This document shows positions 51,722 through 59,473 of a DNA stretch of 64,000 nucleotides, in pieces. The position numbers were made by a program, and so were the translations under genes. The stretch lies in contig NZ_PYVW01000004.1 of assembly GCF_003056355.1 (NCBI RefSeq), positions 1 to 64,000 on the forward strand. Direction: 5' to 3'. The notes under the pieces were generated by a model that had not been told where the DNA came from, ran no database searches, and saw only the letters and a program-made list of their open reading frames with translations. Every line of letters begins with the position of its first letter. Within the stretch, counting starts at the first letter, position 1. The DNA comes from Devosia naphthalenivorans (GTDB taxonomy: Bacteria; Pseudomonadota; Alphaproteobacteria; Rhizobiales; Devosiaceae).

Positions 51722-52116
51722 TTCGCTGGCGGCTGCGCCATCAATTCCCAGACATTGCCTTCGCTATCTTCGAAATAGGCCGAATAGCCCCATTCCGATT
51801 GCGTGCCATCCATGATGATGGCGCCGCCGGCGATCAGCACCTTGCGCAGAATCTCGTCAACTTCCGCGGGGCTCGTAGCCTGATGGCTGAGAACGAAGCC
51901 GGGTGTTCCGGCAACCGGGACTTCCTTTCCGGCGGTTTGCGCGATCTGCTCGCGCGGGAAGAGCACAAACGAGAAATCGTCGTCAAAGAAGAAGGCGACG
52001 TGATCTTCACCGGGCGCGATTTGCTCGTCGGAGATGTCGAAGAGGGCGCGATAGAAGGTGAAGGCCCGTTCCAGGTCGTCGACGCCGATGGTGATGATGG
52101 AGATCGATGGCTTCAC
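51718..52116 (-). CDS. VOC family protein (glyoxalase/bleomycin resistance fold)
   Basis: A 132-residue vicinal-oxygen-chelate protein of the DUF-type glyoxalase/dioxygenase fold. The paired beta-alpha-beta-beta-beta modules start with SIITIGVDDLERAFTFYRAL and end with YFEDSEGNVWELMAQP. Metal-ligand His residues are not conserved, so enzymatic activity cannot be assumed. The GTG at 52116 with GGGAG eight bases upstream is preferred over an ATG 18 bases earlier. Its stop overlaps the convergent HxlR gene. Confidence 0.85.
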   Translation of the reverse strand: MKPSISIITIGVDDLERAFTFYRALFDISDEQIAPGEDHVAFFFDDDFSFVLFPREQIAQTAGKEVPVAGTPGFVLSHQATSPAEVDEILRKVLIAGGAIIMDGTQSEWGYSAYFEDSEGNVWELMAQPPAN

Positions 52117-52161
52117 GGCGGCACTCCCTGGCATGGATTCGATGGTCAGCCTAGCACGGCA

Positions 52162-52920
52162 TCATTCGTAATAGAGACTGATCCGCTGCCCGCCGATCTC
52201 GTGCACCTTGATCTCCATGTCGTAGATTTCGGACAGCACTTTTGGCTGGATCATTTCGGCGGCGGGGCCCTGATTAGCGACCTTGCCGTTCTTCATGGCC
52301 ACGATGTAGTCCGAATACCAGGACGCGAAATTGATATCGTGCAGGACAAGCACGACGGTCTTGCCCAATTCGTTCGCCGCGCGGCGCAGCAGCTTCATCA
52401 TGCCCATGGCATGCTTCATGTCGAGATTGTTGAGCGGCTCGTCGAGCAGCACATAGTCGGTGTCCTGGCAGAGAACCATGGCCACGAACGCACGCTGGCG
52501 CTGGCCGCCGGAAAGCTCATCAAGAAAGCGGTCGGCAAGCTCAACAAGGTTGAGGTAGCCGATGGCGTCATCGATGTGCTGCTTGTCCTCGATCGTCAGG
52601 CGCCCCTTGGAATAAGGATAGCGGCCGAAACTTACGAGGTCGCGCACGGTGAGACGGGCCGTCATGTGGTTGTCCTGCCGCAGGATGGACAGGCGCCGCG
52701 CCAGCACGTCGCTTGGCGTCTTGGTAACATCGAGACCGTCCACCTTGACGGTGCCCATGTCCATGCTCATCAGCCGGCTGACCATGGACAGGAAGGTGGA
52801 TTTACCCGCGCCATTGGGGCCGATGATGGAGGTGATGCCCCCTGCCGGCAGGGTGAGCGAAACGCCATCCACGACGCAGGCGCTGCCGTAATTCTTGGTG
52901 ACGCCTTGTGCGACGATCAT
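52162..52920 (-). CDS. Siderophore ABC transporter ATP-binding protein
   Basis: A 252-residue ATPase of the iron-chelate FecE/CeuD type. Walker A is GPNGAGKSTFLS (about 33-44), the signature is [15 protein letters not shown], Walker B is YVLLDEPLNNLDM and the switch His is in LVLHDINF. The C-terminal EIGGQRISLYYE resembles petrobactin/catecholate transporters (CeuD, YclP), a substrate hint only. Its ATG overlaps the permease stop (ATGA). It is the last gene of the importer operon. Confidence 0.93.
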   Translation of the reverse strand: MIVAQGVTKNYGSACVVDGVSLTLPAGGITSIIGPNGAGKSTFLSMVSRLMSMDMGTVKVDGLDVTKTPSDVLARRLSILRQDNHMTARLTVRDLVSFGRYPYSKGRLTIEDKQHIDDAIGYLNLVELADRFLDELSGGQRQRAFVAMVLCQDTDYVLLDEPLNNLDMKHAMGMMKLLRRAANELGKTVVLVLHDINFASWYSDYIVAMKNGKVANQGPAAEMIQPKVLSEIYDMEIKVHEIGGQRISLYYE

Positions 52921-54029
52921 CGGGCGGCTCTCCGCAGGACAAGAAAGATGAAGACCACGCCGCCCAGGAATTCGATGATGATCGAGAGCGCGGTGTCGAA
53001 GGCGAATATGCGTTCCAGCACGGTCTGGCCGCCGACGAGGCACACTATCGCAAGCAGCACCGCCGCGGGCAGCACATATTTGTGATTGCTGGTGCCAACC
53101 AGGGAATGGGCCAGGCTCGCGACCAGCAGGCCAAAGAAGGTGATCGGGCCAACAAGCGCGGTCGACACCGCCACCAGAACCGACACCAGCATGAGGATGA
53201 TGACGATGGTGCGCTTGTAATTGACGCCCAGATTGATGGCCTGCGAGCGGCCCAGCGACAGCACGTCATAAGTGTGCATCAGCCGCAACGCCACGACCGT
53301 CACGACCCCCACAATGAGACTGGAAACCAGCAGCAGCGACGCATCGACCGTAGCGAAGCTGGCAAAGAACGTATCCTGCAGCACATTGAAGGCATTGGGA
53401 TCGAGCAGGCGCTGCATGAACTGGGCAAGGCTGCGGAACAGGATGCCAAAGACGATGCCGACCAGCACGAGCAGGTGCAGGCTGCGCTCCTCGCCCAGGA
53501 ACAGCCAGCGAAACAGCAGGCCCGAAAAGGCGATCATGACCAGCACTTCGACGCCGAACTGCATTTGCGGATTGAGCGTGCCTAGCGCGCCGACGCCCAG
53601 GAAGAAGACGATCGACGTCTGGATCAGCACGTAGAGCGCATCGAACCCCATGATGGATGGCGTCAGGATGCGGTTGTTGGTTGCCGTCTGGAACAGGACG
53701 GTGGAGATCGCCACCGAATAGGCAACGAGGCACAGCGCCAGCAGCTTGCGGCCCCGAAAGGGTAACACGAAGTTCCAGCTGCCCTTGGCGCCGAGCGTCA
53801 TGAAGCAAACGATGGAAATGACGGCGAGTAGGCCCAGCACCAGCAAGGCGACGACCGGGCGGGAGAGTGCAATGGACCAACCACCGCGTGCCCGACCTCC
53901 GGGTGCTCCACGATCCACGGCGTCATTCCCGCGAAAGCGGGAATCTCCCTCCGGCGCAGAAAGCGAGATTCCCGCTTTCGCGGGAATGACGCCGTGGGTG
54001 GGAATGGTCTTGGGCTGATCAGGCTGCAT
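52917..54029 (-). CDS. Siderophore ABC transporter permease 2 with repeat-derived N-terminus
   Basis: A 370-residue FecCD-family permease (CeuC/YclO-like) with about nine membrane helices from residue 55 on. Family blocks include MGFDALYVLIQTSIVF and LGVNYKRTIVIILM. Residues 14-36, VIPAKAGIS followed by SAPEGDSRFRGND, are encoded by a complete copy of palindromic repeat A read in frame. The start is fixed by overlap with the upstream permease: its ATG (54029) lies 11 bases inside the preceding gene, and no in-frame start with a ribosome site exists between the repeat and the first helix. The extension would lie in the cytoplasm. Confidence 0.88.
   Translation of the reverse strand: MQPDQPKTIPTHGVIPAKAGISLSAPEGDSRFRGNDAVDRGAPGGRARGGWSIALSRPVVALLVLGLLAVISIVCFMTLGAKGSWNFVLPFRGRKLLALCLVAYSVAISTVLFQTATNNRILTPSIMGFDALYVLIQTSIVFFLGVGALGTLNPQMQFGVEVLVMIAFSGLLFRWLFLGEERSLHLLVLVGIVFGILFRSLAQFMQRLLDPNAFNVLQDTFFASFATVDASLLLVSSLIVGVVTVVALRLMHTYDVLSLGRSQAINLGVNYKRTIVIILMLVSVLVAVSTALVGPITFFGLLVASLAHSLVGTSNHKYVLPAAVLLAIVCLVGGQTVLERIFAFDTALSIIIEFLGGVVFIFLVLRRAAR
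53922..53990. repeat. Complete palindromic repeat A inside a permease coding region
   Basis: Both arms are intact: GTCATTCCCGCGAAAGCGGG (from 53922) and TTCCCGCTTTCGCGGGAA-TGAC (to 53990), about 22 bases apart. The 69-base element is a multiple of three and is read in frame as 23 codons of the permease N-terminus. GGCGT flanks the left end and ACGCC the right, extending the symmetry. Confidence 0.93.
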
Positions 54030-54996
54030 TGCGACGGGTCCTGAGCAAGAGATACAGGAAAATGGCGCTGCCGATGACGCCTACGACGACACTGATCGGG
54101 ATCTCATAGGGCGCGCGCAGGATGCGGCCCAGAATATCGCAGGCAAGCACGAAGCCGGCGCCCATCACTGCTACCCACGGCACGGTGCGGCGCATGTTGT
54201 CACCGACCATGAGGCTGACAAGGTTTGGAATGATGAGGCCCAGGAATGGGATCGAGCCGACCGATACCAGCACGACGGCACTGACCAGCGACACGATGAC
54301 GAGACCCAGCACCATGACGCGCTGGTAGTTGAGCCCCAGATTGGTGGTAAAATCCTTGCCCATGCCCGCGACGGTGAAACGGTCGGCCGCGACATAGGCG
54401 AGGATCGTGCAGCCCAGCCCGATCCAGAGCAGTTCATAGCGCCCGCGCAATATGCCCGAGAAATCGCCCATGTTCCAGGCGAGCAGCGACGCCAATAGCT
54501 CGAACCTATAGGCAAAGAACGTGGTGACCGCGCCGATGATACCGCCCAGCATGATGCCGACGAGCGGCACCAGCAGCGTGTCCCGTAGGGGCACGGCCCT
54601 CAGGATGCGCAGGAACAAGGCCGTTCCGGCCAGCGCGAAAGCCGCGGCGATCAGCATCTTGCCCATCAGCGGCCAGGCAGGAAAAAAGATGGTGGCGACC
54701 AGGAAGCCGAGGCTGGCGGATTCGGTGGTGCCGGCCGTGGAAGGCTCGACGAACCGGTTGCGCACGACCATCTGCATGACGAGGCCCGCCACGGCCATTG
54801 CCGCGCCGGACAGCACGATCGCCAGGGTGCGGGGAATGCGGCTGATCAACAGCACCTGCATGGCACGATCTTCGGCGCTGGACGACAGCAAGGCGCCGAG
54901 CGACACATCGCTGACGCCAACGAACAGGCTGGCGATAGCCAGCAGGATCGTCACGATGATTGCGCCTGCGAGAAGCCGCACGGGCGGGCCTTCCAT
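54019..54996 (-). CDS. Siderophore ABC transporter permease 1
   Basis: A 325-residue FecCD-family permease (CeuB/YclN-like) with about nine membrane helices. Family blocks include ISRIPRTLAIVLSGAAMAVA, FVEPSTAGTTESASLGFLVA and GSIPFLGLIIPNLVSLMVGD. The ATG at 54996 begins the first helix, but its ribosome site is weak; an in-frame TTG at 55026 lies within the hairpin upstream and is less likely. It pairs with the second permease downstream. Confidence 0.92.
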   Translation of the reverse strand: MEGPPVRLLAGAIIVTILLAIASLFVGVSDVSLGALLSSSAEDRAMQVLLISRIPRTLAIVLSGAAMAVAGLVMQMVVRNRFVEPSTAGTTESASLGFLVATIFFPAWPLMGKMLIAAAFALAGTALFLRILRAVPLRDTLLVPLVGIMLGGIIGAVTTFFAYRFELLASLLAWNMGDFSGILRGRYELLWIGLGCTILAYVAADRFTVAGMGKDFTTNLGLNYQRVMVLGLVIVSLVSAVVLVSVGSIPFLGLIIPNLVSLMVGDNMRRTVPWVAVMGAGFVLACDILGRILRAPYEIPISVVVGVIGSAIFLYLLLRTRRNAA

Positions 54997-55035
54997 AAAA
55001 CGAGGAAGACCCGGCGGTTCGGGCAAACCGCCGGG
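54997..55035 (-). terminator. Intra-operon hairpin between binding-protein and permease genes
   Basis: Read on the minus strand, CCCGGCGGTT and AACCGCCGGG form a perfect 10-bp stem with a six-base loop, followed by TCTTCCTCGTTTT. It lies 23 bases after the binding-protein stop and ends at the permease start. It probably reduces transcription into the permease genes or protects the upstream mRNA. Confidence 0.72.
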
Positions 55036-55057
55036 CCAAGATTGTTAGGCGGTCAGA

Positions 55058-55981
55058 TCAGGCGTTGAGACCAGCCAGAACCTGGTCGAGCAGCAGCATC
55101 AAACCCGAATAGCCATGCATGGTGATGTAGGCGGCCTGCGGGTCGAGGTAAACGATGTGACCTTCCTGGGAGGCCTTGGTCTGGTTGACCAGTTCGTTGT
55201 CGAGCAGCGCGGCAGCAGCGCCCGTGCTTTCGCCAACGCCGGCGTCGCGGTCGATCACGAAGAGCCAGTCCGGGTTGGCCTCAAGGATGAATTCGAACGA
55301 AACAGTGTCGCCGCCGTGGTCGCCATCATCGACTTCGCTCATGGGCGAAGGCATGCCGATTTCGTTGTGAATCCAGGAAACGCGGCTGTCGGGCCCATAG
55401 ACGCCGACATTTCCGGCATTGGTCACCAGCACCAGTGCCGAGCCCCTGCCTTCGGCTGCGGCCTTCACTTCAGCGACCTTGGCATCGAGATTGCTGATCA
55501 GCTCGGCGGCCTTGTCCTCGACACCGAAAATCTCGCCGAGCTTGGTGATGTTGTCTTCCACCCCCTGGACCAGAGCGGCATTGGAAACCGACAGATCGAT
55601 GGTGGGCAGGATTTCGGAGCCGGTCGGATAGGCCGTGCGCGAACGGGAGGCGACGATATAAAGGTCGGCTTCGGCGGCGGCGATGCCTTCGAAATCGGGC
55701 TCCTGGAGCGAACCGATCTTGAGCGCGTCAGCGGGTACGCTGTCGGCCAGATAGGCGGGGGCGTTGGAGCCCGGAACGCCGGCGACGGGGATACCCAGCG
55801 CCGTCAGATTGTCGAACGCTGCCCAATCTGAGACCAGCACCTTGCTCGGCACACCGGTGATGGTGGTTTCGCCCTGCGCATGCGTGATGGTCTTTTCCTG
55901 CGCAAAGGCCGGGAGAGCGGTAACGGACATGGCGCCAGCGACAAGCGCGGCCAGAATGGCAGAGGTGGGGGTGAGCTTCAC
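55058..55981 (-). CDS. Siderophore ABC transporter substrate-binding protein
   Basis: A 307-residue periplasmic class III binding protein of the FatB/CeuE/YclQ type. A signal peptide (about 1-28, ending ALPAFA) is followed by ITHAQGETTITGVPSKVLVS and the domain with VYGPDSRVSWIHNEIGM and FELEANPDWLFVIDRD-like block (FEFILEANPDWLFVIDRD). The GTG at 55981 has GGAAG six bases upstream; the frame extends 13 codons further without one. It is the first gene of the importer operon, behind the iron-box-like palindrome. Confidence 0.92.
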   Translation of the reverse strand: MKLTPTSAILAALVAGAMSVTALPAFAQEKTITHAQGETTITGVPSKVLVSDWAAFDNLTALGIPVAGVPGSNAPAYLADSVPADALKIGSLQEPDFEGIAAAEADLYIVASRSRTAYPTGSEILPTIDLSVSNAALVQGVEDNITKLGEIFGVEDKAAELISNLDAKVAEVKAAAEGRGSALVLVTNAGNVGVYGPDSRVSWIHNEIGMPSPMSEVDDGDHGGDTVSFEFILEANPDWLFVIDRDAGVGESTGAAAALLDNELVNQTKASQEGHIVYLDPQAAYITMHGYSGLMLLLDQVLAGLNA

Positions 55982-56074
55982 AGCGACTTCCAATTCGAGG
56001 CGGACAAAAGAGTAGCGCAAAACATGAATGCACTTGTCGGCTTACTAACCAGCCCCGGCAGGAGTGTCAAAACT

Positions 56075-56101
56075 TAATATGATGATCCACATCATCTTAA
56101 A
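56075..56101. promoter_or_regulatory. Probable iron-responsive operator (TGA-N9-TCA palindrome)
   Basis: A symmetric site with outer TTAA arms and inner ATGATG/CATCAT arms around ATCCA. It contains TGA-N9-TCA, the form described for RirA iron-responsive operators in rhizobia. It lies about 95 bases upstream of the siderophore-binding-protein start, between it and the SCO gene. The regulator is inferred, not shown. Confidence 0.6.
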
Positions 56102-56139
56102 TGCAGCCCGGCCGGAGGGTAGCCGGCCGAGCCATGAAT

Positions 56140-56733
56140 TCAGCTTTTAGCCAGCAGATTGCGCAGCTTCTGCACGGCGACGGTGCTGTCTTCGCCATAG
56201 GCTATGGTGCCCTGAAATTCCCCCTTGGTATCGAGCAGGAACACCGAGGCGGTATGGTCCATGGTGTAGTCTTCCCCTTCGAGCGGCACTTTCTCGTAGT
56301 AGACGCCCCATGCCTTGGCGATCTTGGCGATCTCCTCAGGCGTGCCGGTAATGCCGGTGATGCGATCGGACACCCAACTCACATAGTCACCGAGGATAGC
56401 AGGCGTGTCCCGCTCAGGATCGACGGAAACGAAATACCCGCGCAAGTCGCTGCCCTCTTCGCCCAGTTGCTCGAACCAGGTCGACATTTCGGCCATGGTG
56501 GTGGGGCAGACTTCAGGGCAATGGGTGAAGCCGAAGAACAGGACGGACGGATGTCCCTCGAACATGTCCTGGTCAACCGGAGCGCCGTCCTGGTCGACGA
56601 GGCTATAGACGCCGCTGCCGAAGGTGGAGGCTGCTGGCTGCTGCGGCCGCAGGAACAGCGCCGCACTGGCTATCCCGAGCCCCAGGACCGCAACTGCAAT
56701 CCAGAGCCCGATACGAACGGTCTTGATGGCCAT
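56140..56733 (-). CDS. SCO1/SenC family copper chaperone
   Basis: A 197-residue thioredoxin-like protein that helps build the CuA centre of cytochrome oxidase. An N-terminal membrane anchor (about 8-28) precedes the copper motif CPEVCPTTMAEM (about 83-94). The distal His is in YTMDHTASVFLLD. It starts two bases after the PCuAC gene, another copper chaperone, in the same direction. It works in the periplasm. Confidence 0.94.
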   Translation of the reverse strand: MAIKTVRIGLWIAVAVLGLGIASAALFLRPQQPAASTFGSGVYSLVDQDGAPVDQDMFEGHPSVLFFGFTHCPEVCPTTMAEMSTWFEQLGEEGSDLRGYFVSVDPERDTPAILGDYVSWVSDRITGITGTPEEIAKIAKAWGVYYEKVPLEGEDYTMDHTASVFLLDTKGEFQGTIAYGEDSTVAVQKLRNLLAKS

Positions 56734-56735
56734 GG

Positions 56736-57218
56736 CTAATGATCCATTGTGTGCGCGGCTTCGCGGGCGGCTGCACCCAGAACCGGCAGTTCGACATCGA
56801 CCGTGCCGGCTTTCTCGAATGTCAGGGTCACGGTGACCGTCTCGCCTTCGACGAAAGCGCCGTTGAGGCCCATGAACATGATGTGAAGGCTGCCAGGCGC
56901 CAATTCGACGGTTTCCCCGGCCGGGATAACAAGGCCCTCTCCCAGGTGACGCATTTTCATGACGTCGCCTTCCATGGCCATTTCGTGGATCTGGGTGTCC
57001 TTGGCGATGCTCGACGCGGCCGAGACGAGCCGATCATCTTCGGTGCCGGTGTTCTCGATGCTCAGAAAGCCACCGCCGACCGGCGCATTGGGCAGGGTCG
57101 CGCGGCTGAATGGGCTCGAGATATTGATGGGGCCAAGATGGATGACGCCATCATGGGCGAAGGTGGGGGTGACAAGCAGAAGGGCAGCCGCAGCGGCGGC
57201 GCGAATGGTACGGAGCAT
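56736..57218 (-). CDS. Periplasmic copper chaperone PCu(A)C
   Basis: A 160-residue secreted copper chaperone. A signal peptide (about 1-21, ending PTFA) is followed by the PCuAC domain. The Cu(I) site is visible as IHEMAMEGDVMKMRH (His and Met) and SLHIMFMGL (His and Met), the H-M-x10-M-x21-H-x-M pattern. It delivers copper to oxidase CuA with SCO, whose gene follows immediately. A DUF2946-like gene precedes it. Confidence 0.95.
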   Translation of the reverse strand: MLRTIRAAAAAALLLVTPTFAHDGVIHLGPINISSPFSRATLPNAPVGGGFLSIENTGTEDDRLVSAASSIAKDTQIHEMAMEGDVMKMRHLGEGLVIPAGETVELAPGSLHIMFMGLNGAFVEGETVTVTLTFEKAGTVDVELPVLGAAAREAAHTMDH

Positions 57219-57266
57219 GATATAGGTCCAGTTTCAGGATAGCTGAAGAGGCCGCGTGGCCGGAGT

Positions 57267-57650
57267 TCAGGCCTTGGCTGGAGGGCCTCGGGGCCCGTGT
57301 GGCGCCAGAAGGAGCGGTGGCGAAATAGCCGAAGCGCCCTGGGGCAGCCATGCCAGCTTTACCGGCAAATCATGGGCGAACGGCGCGGACGCAAGGGTTG
57401 GAAGGGCCAGATCATGCTTGCCGATGCCCGCAGCGGGGCATTTGCTGACCAGGATCTCACCGTCGCCGCCGGTCGTGCCTTGCGGCGTGCAGAGCACCCA
57501 GCCCGTTTCGATGGTGGAGTAACCCAGCTTCTCGAAGGCCAGCTGGCTGGCGCGCGCCTCGTGCAGCGGAGCAAGAATGGTGAGCAGATAGATCGCCAGC
57601 ACGGCGAAAGCCGTTCCGATCTCTCTCATCATGCTGCGCTGCTTGCTCAT
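57267..57650 (-). CDS. DUF2946-like membrane-anchored protein of the copper set
   Basis: A 127-residue protein with one N-terminal hydrophobic segment (about 12-28, FAVLAIYLLTILAPL) that may be a signal anchor. The mature part has two Cys (WVLCTPQ and VSKCPAAG) and ends with HGPRGPPAKA, similar to the C-terminus of DUF2946 proteins that occur with copper transport genes. The ATG at 57650 has no clear ribosome site, so the start is uncertain. It lies 48 bases upstream of the PCuAC gene. Confidence 0.7.
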   Translation of the reverse strand: MSKQRSMMREIGTAFAVLAIYLLTILAPLHEARASQLAFEKLGYSTIETGWVLCTPQGTTGGDGEILVSKCPAAGIGKHDLALPTLASAPFAHDLPVKLAWLPQGASAISPPLLLAPHGPRGPPAKA

Positions 57651-57682
57651 AGGAGAAGTCGTATGCGGGTTTTGCGCTGCGC

Positions 57683-58618
57683 TCAATGGCCGTCTTGTCG
57701 CGGCGTGGGCACACTGGGCACATAGGTATCGCTGCAGAGCGTGATGAAGCTCTTCATGGCCGCCGAAAGCGGGCTCGATTTGCGACGCGCCACGAGCAGT
57801 TGCCGCAACGCCCAGGGTTCGGCCAGGGGTGCGCAGACCAGGTCGGTTCCGGCCAGGAGGTGCAGGCTGGTCGAGCGCAGGAACCCGATGCCGAAACCGG
57901 CTTCCACCATGCGCACCAGGGCCGGAAAGCTCTCGACGCTGACTGTGGTGTTGATCGGTTTGCCAGCCTTCTTGGCGGCTTCCCCGACCAGCCGATCCAG
58001 CGAGCCGGTGTGGTGGATGCCAACCATTGGATAGTCGATCACGGTATCGAAGGCGATGTCCTTGCGCGGCTGGATCTGGCTGGCAAGGGGATGATCGGGC
58101 GGGGCCAGAACCCAGACCCGATCATCCTCGAAAGGTTTGATCTCGAACCGGGTGAAATCATAATGATCGGAGACGATGGCGATATCGGCCCGGCCTTCGT
58201 CGAGCGACAGCAAGGCCTTGGCGGCGCCGGTTTCCTGAATGTCGATCCGGATGCCCTGGTGCTTGGCGGCGTAACGCGCCAAAAGCTCAGGCAAGCGGCC
58301 GGTGAGGGCCGAGCTGGTACAGGCAAGGCGCAGGCTGCCGCGCTGGCCGGACCCAAAATCGGCCATGACGGCGTCGAGGTCGGCGATGGCGCGCAGCACC
58401 GTGCGGCAGCCCTCGGCATAGGCCTCCCCCGCGGTGGTGAGCTTGACGCCATGCGCCGAGCGGTCGAACAGTACTACGCCCAGGCGGCTTTCGAGATCGG
58501 ACACACGGCGGCTCACCGCCGATGAAGCAATGCCCTCGCGCTCGGCGGCGCGGCCGATGGAGCCGGTATCGGCCAAAAGCAGGATCAGGCGCGCCGTGAC
58601 GCTGTCGAATGGTGCCAT
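57683..58618 (-). CDS. LysR family transcriptional regulator
   Basis: A 311-residue LysR-type regulator. The N-terminal helix-turn-helix is in LADTGSIGRAAEREGIASSAVSRRVSDLE (seen as IGRAAEREGIASSAVSRRV), and the effector-binding domain starts near residue 90 with GSLRLACTSSALTGRLPELL. It lies 38 bases after a TauE/SafE exporter gene and may regulate it, although LysR genes are more often divergent from their targets. The effector is unknown. Confidence 0.93.
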   Translation of the reverse strand: MAPFDSVTARLILLLADTGSIGRAAEREGIASSAVSRRVSDLESRLGVVLFDRSAHGVKLTTAGEAYAEGCRTVLRAIADLDAVMADFGSGQRGSLRLACTSSALTGRLPELLARYAAKHQGIRIDIQETGAAKALLSLDEGRADIAIVSDHYDFTRFEIKPFEDDRVWVLAPPDHPLASQIQPRKDIAFDTVIDYPMVGIHHTGSLDRLVGEAAKKAGKPINTTVSVESFPALVRMVEAGFGIGFLRSTSLHLLAGTDLVCAPLAEPWALRQLLVARRKSSPLSAAMKSFITLCSDTYVPSVPTPRQDGH

Positions 58619-58656
58619 GTCATCTCCCCAGATGAGCGGCAACATAGCCGACAAGC

Positions 58657-59394
58657 TCAGATCAGCAAGAAAATGCCGCGGGCAAGATAGAAAATCCCGA
58701 TTGCTGTTACGATCCAACGGGTCCAGGCTCGAAAATTGGCATCGGTCAGGCGCTGCAAAATCCAGTGTCCGGCGCTGGTGCCCGCGATGGCAAACGGTGC
58801 GGCCAGAGCGATGGCACCCCATTCGAGCGGCGTCAGCACCATGGTGGCGTTCCAATAGAAAACCACCTTCGCAGCGTGGGACACGACCTGTGTCGCAGCC
58901 TTGGTAGCAATGATCTTGCGGCGATCCATTTGGGTGCGGATGAAGAAGATGTCGACGGTGGGGCCGGAAACGCCCACCGCCAGGTTGAGCCCACCACCCA
59001 GGATACCGCAAAGGATCGCGTGATGGGGCTTGCTCGCGTCGAGCGCCAGCCAGCCTTTGGGGATCCAGACCAGTATCGGCAACAGGCCGATGGTGATGCA
59101 AACCGTTGCAAGATCAGGCGTGTAGCGGACGATGAACAGCACGATACCGGCTAAGAGCAGCCCCAGGCAGATATAGCCCAAAATGGCCCAATCGATGAAG
59201 GCGCGGGACAGGACTGCGCGAGAGCCATTGGCGACGATCTGAATGGCGCCTTGCACGGCAATGGCAGTGCCGACGGGCAGGATGGCCAGCAGAATGCCCA
59301 GGAGAACCAGGCCCCCCGCCATGCCGAACACGCCCGACAGGGTCGAGGTCAGAAATACCGAGACCAATAATGCCGCACCAACCCAGATCGCCAA
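58657..59394 (-). CDS. TSUP (TauE/SafE) family membrane exporter
   Basis: A 245-residue permease of the TauE/SafE family, members of which move sulfite, sulfoacetate or related anions. Eight or so hydrophobic segments are visible; the two repeats start with FGMAGGLVLLGILLAILPVG and GGLNLAVGVSGPTVDIFFIR. The start is a TTG with GGAGG five bases upstream; no better ATG is in frame. Its substrate is unknown. Confidence 0.9.
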   Translation of the reverse strand: MAIWVGAALLVSVFLTSTLSGVFGMAGGLVLLGILLAILPVGTAIAVQGAIQIVANGSRAVLSRAFIDWAILGYICLGLLLAGIVLFIVRYTPDLATVCITIGLLPILVWIPKGWLALDASKPHHAILCGILGGGLNLAVGVSGPTVDIFFIRTQMDRRKIIATKAATQVVSHAAKVVFYWNATMVLTPLEWGAIALAAPFAIAGTSAGHWILQRLTDANFRAWTRWIVTAIGIFYLARGIFLLI

Positions 59395-59473
59395 GCAAAC
59401 CTCCGCCGTTGCGGGCTTTCTGGGCTCGTTGGCGAATAGTGACTAGAACCGATTGGGCAAGAGGGGGTGCCGA

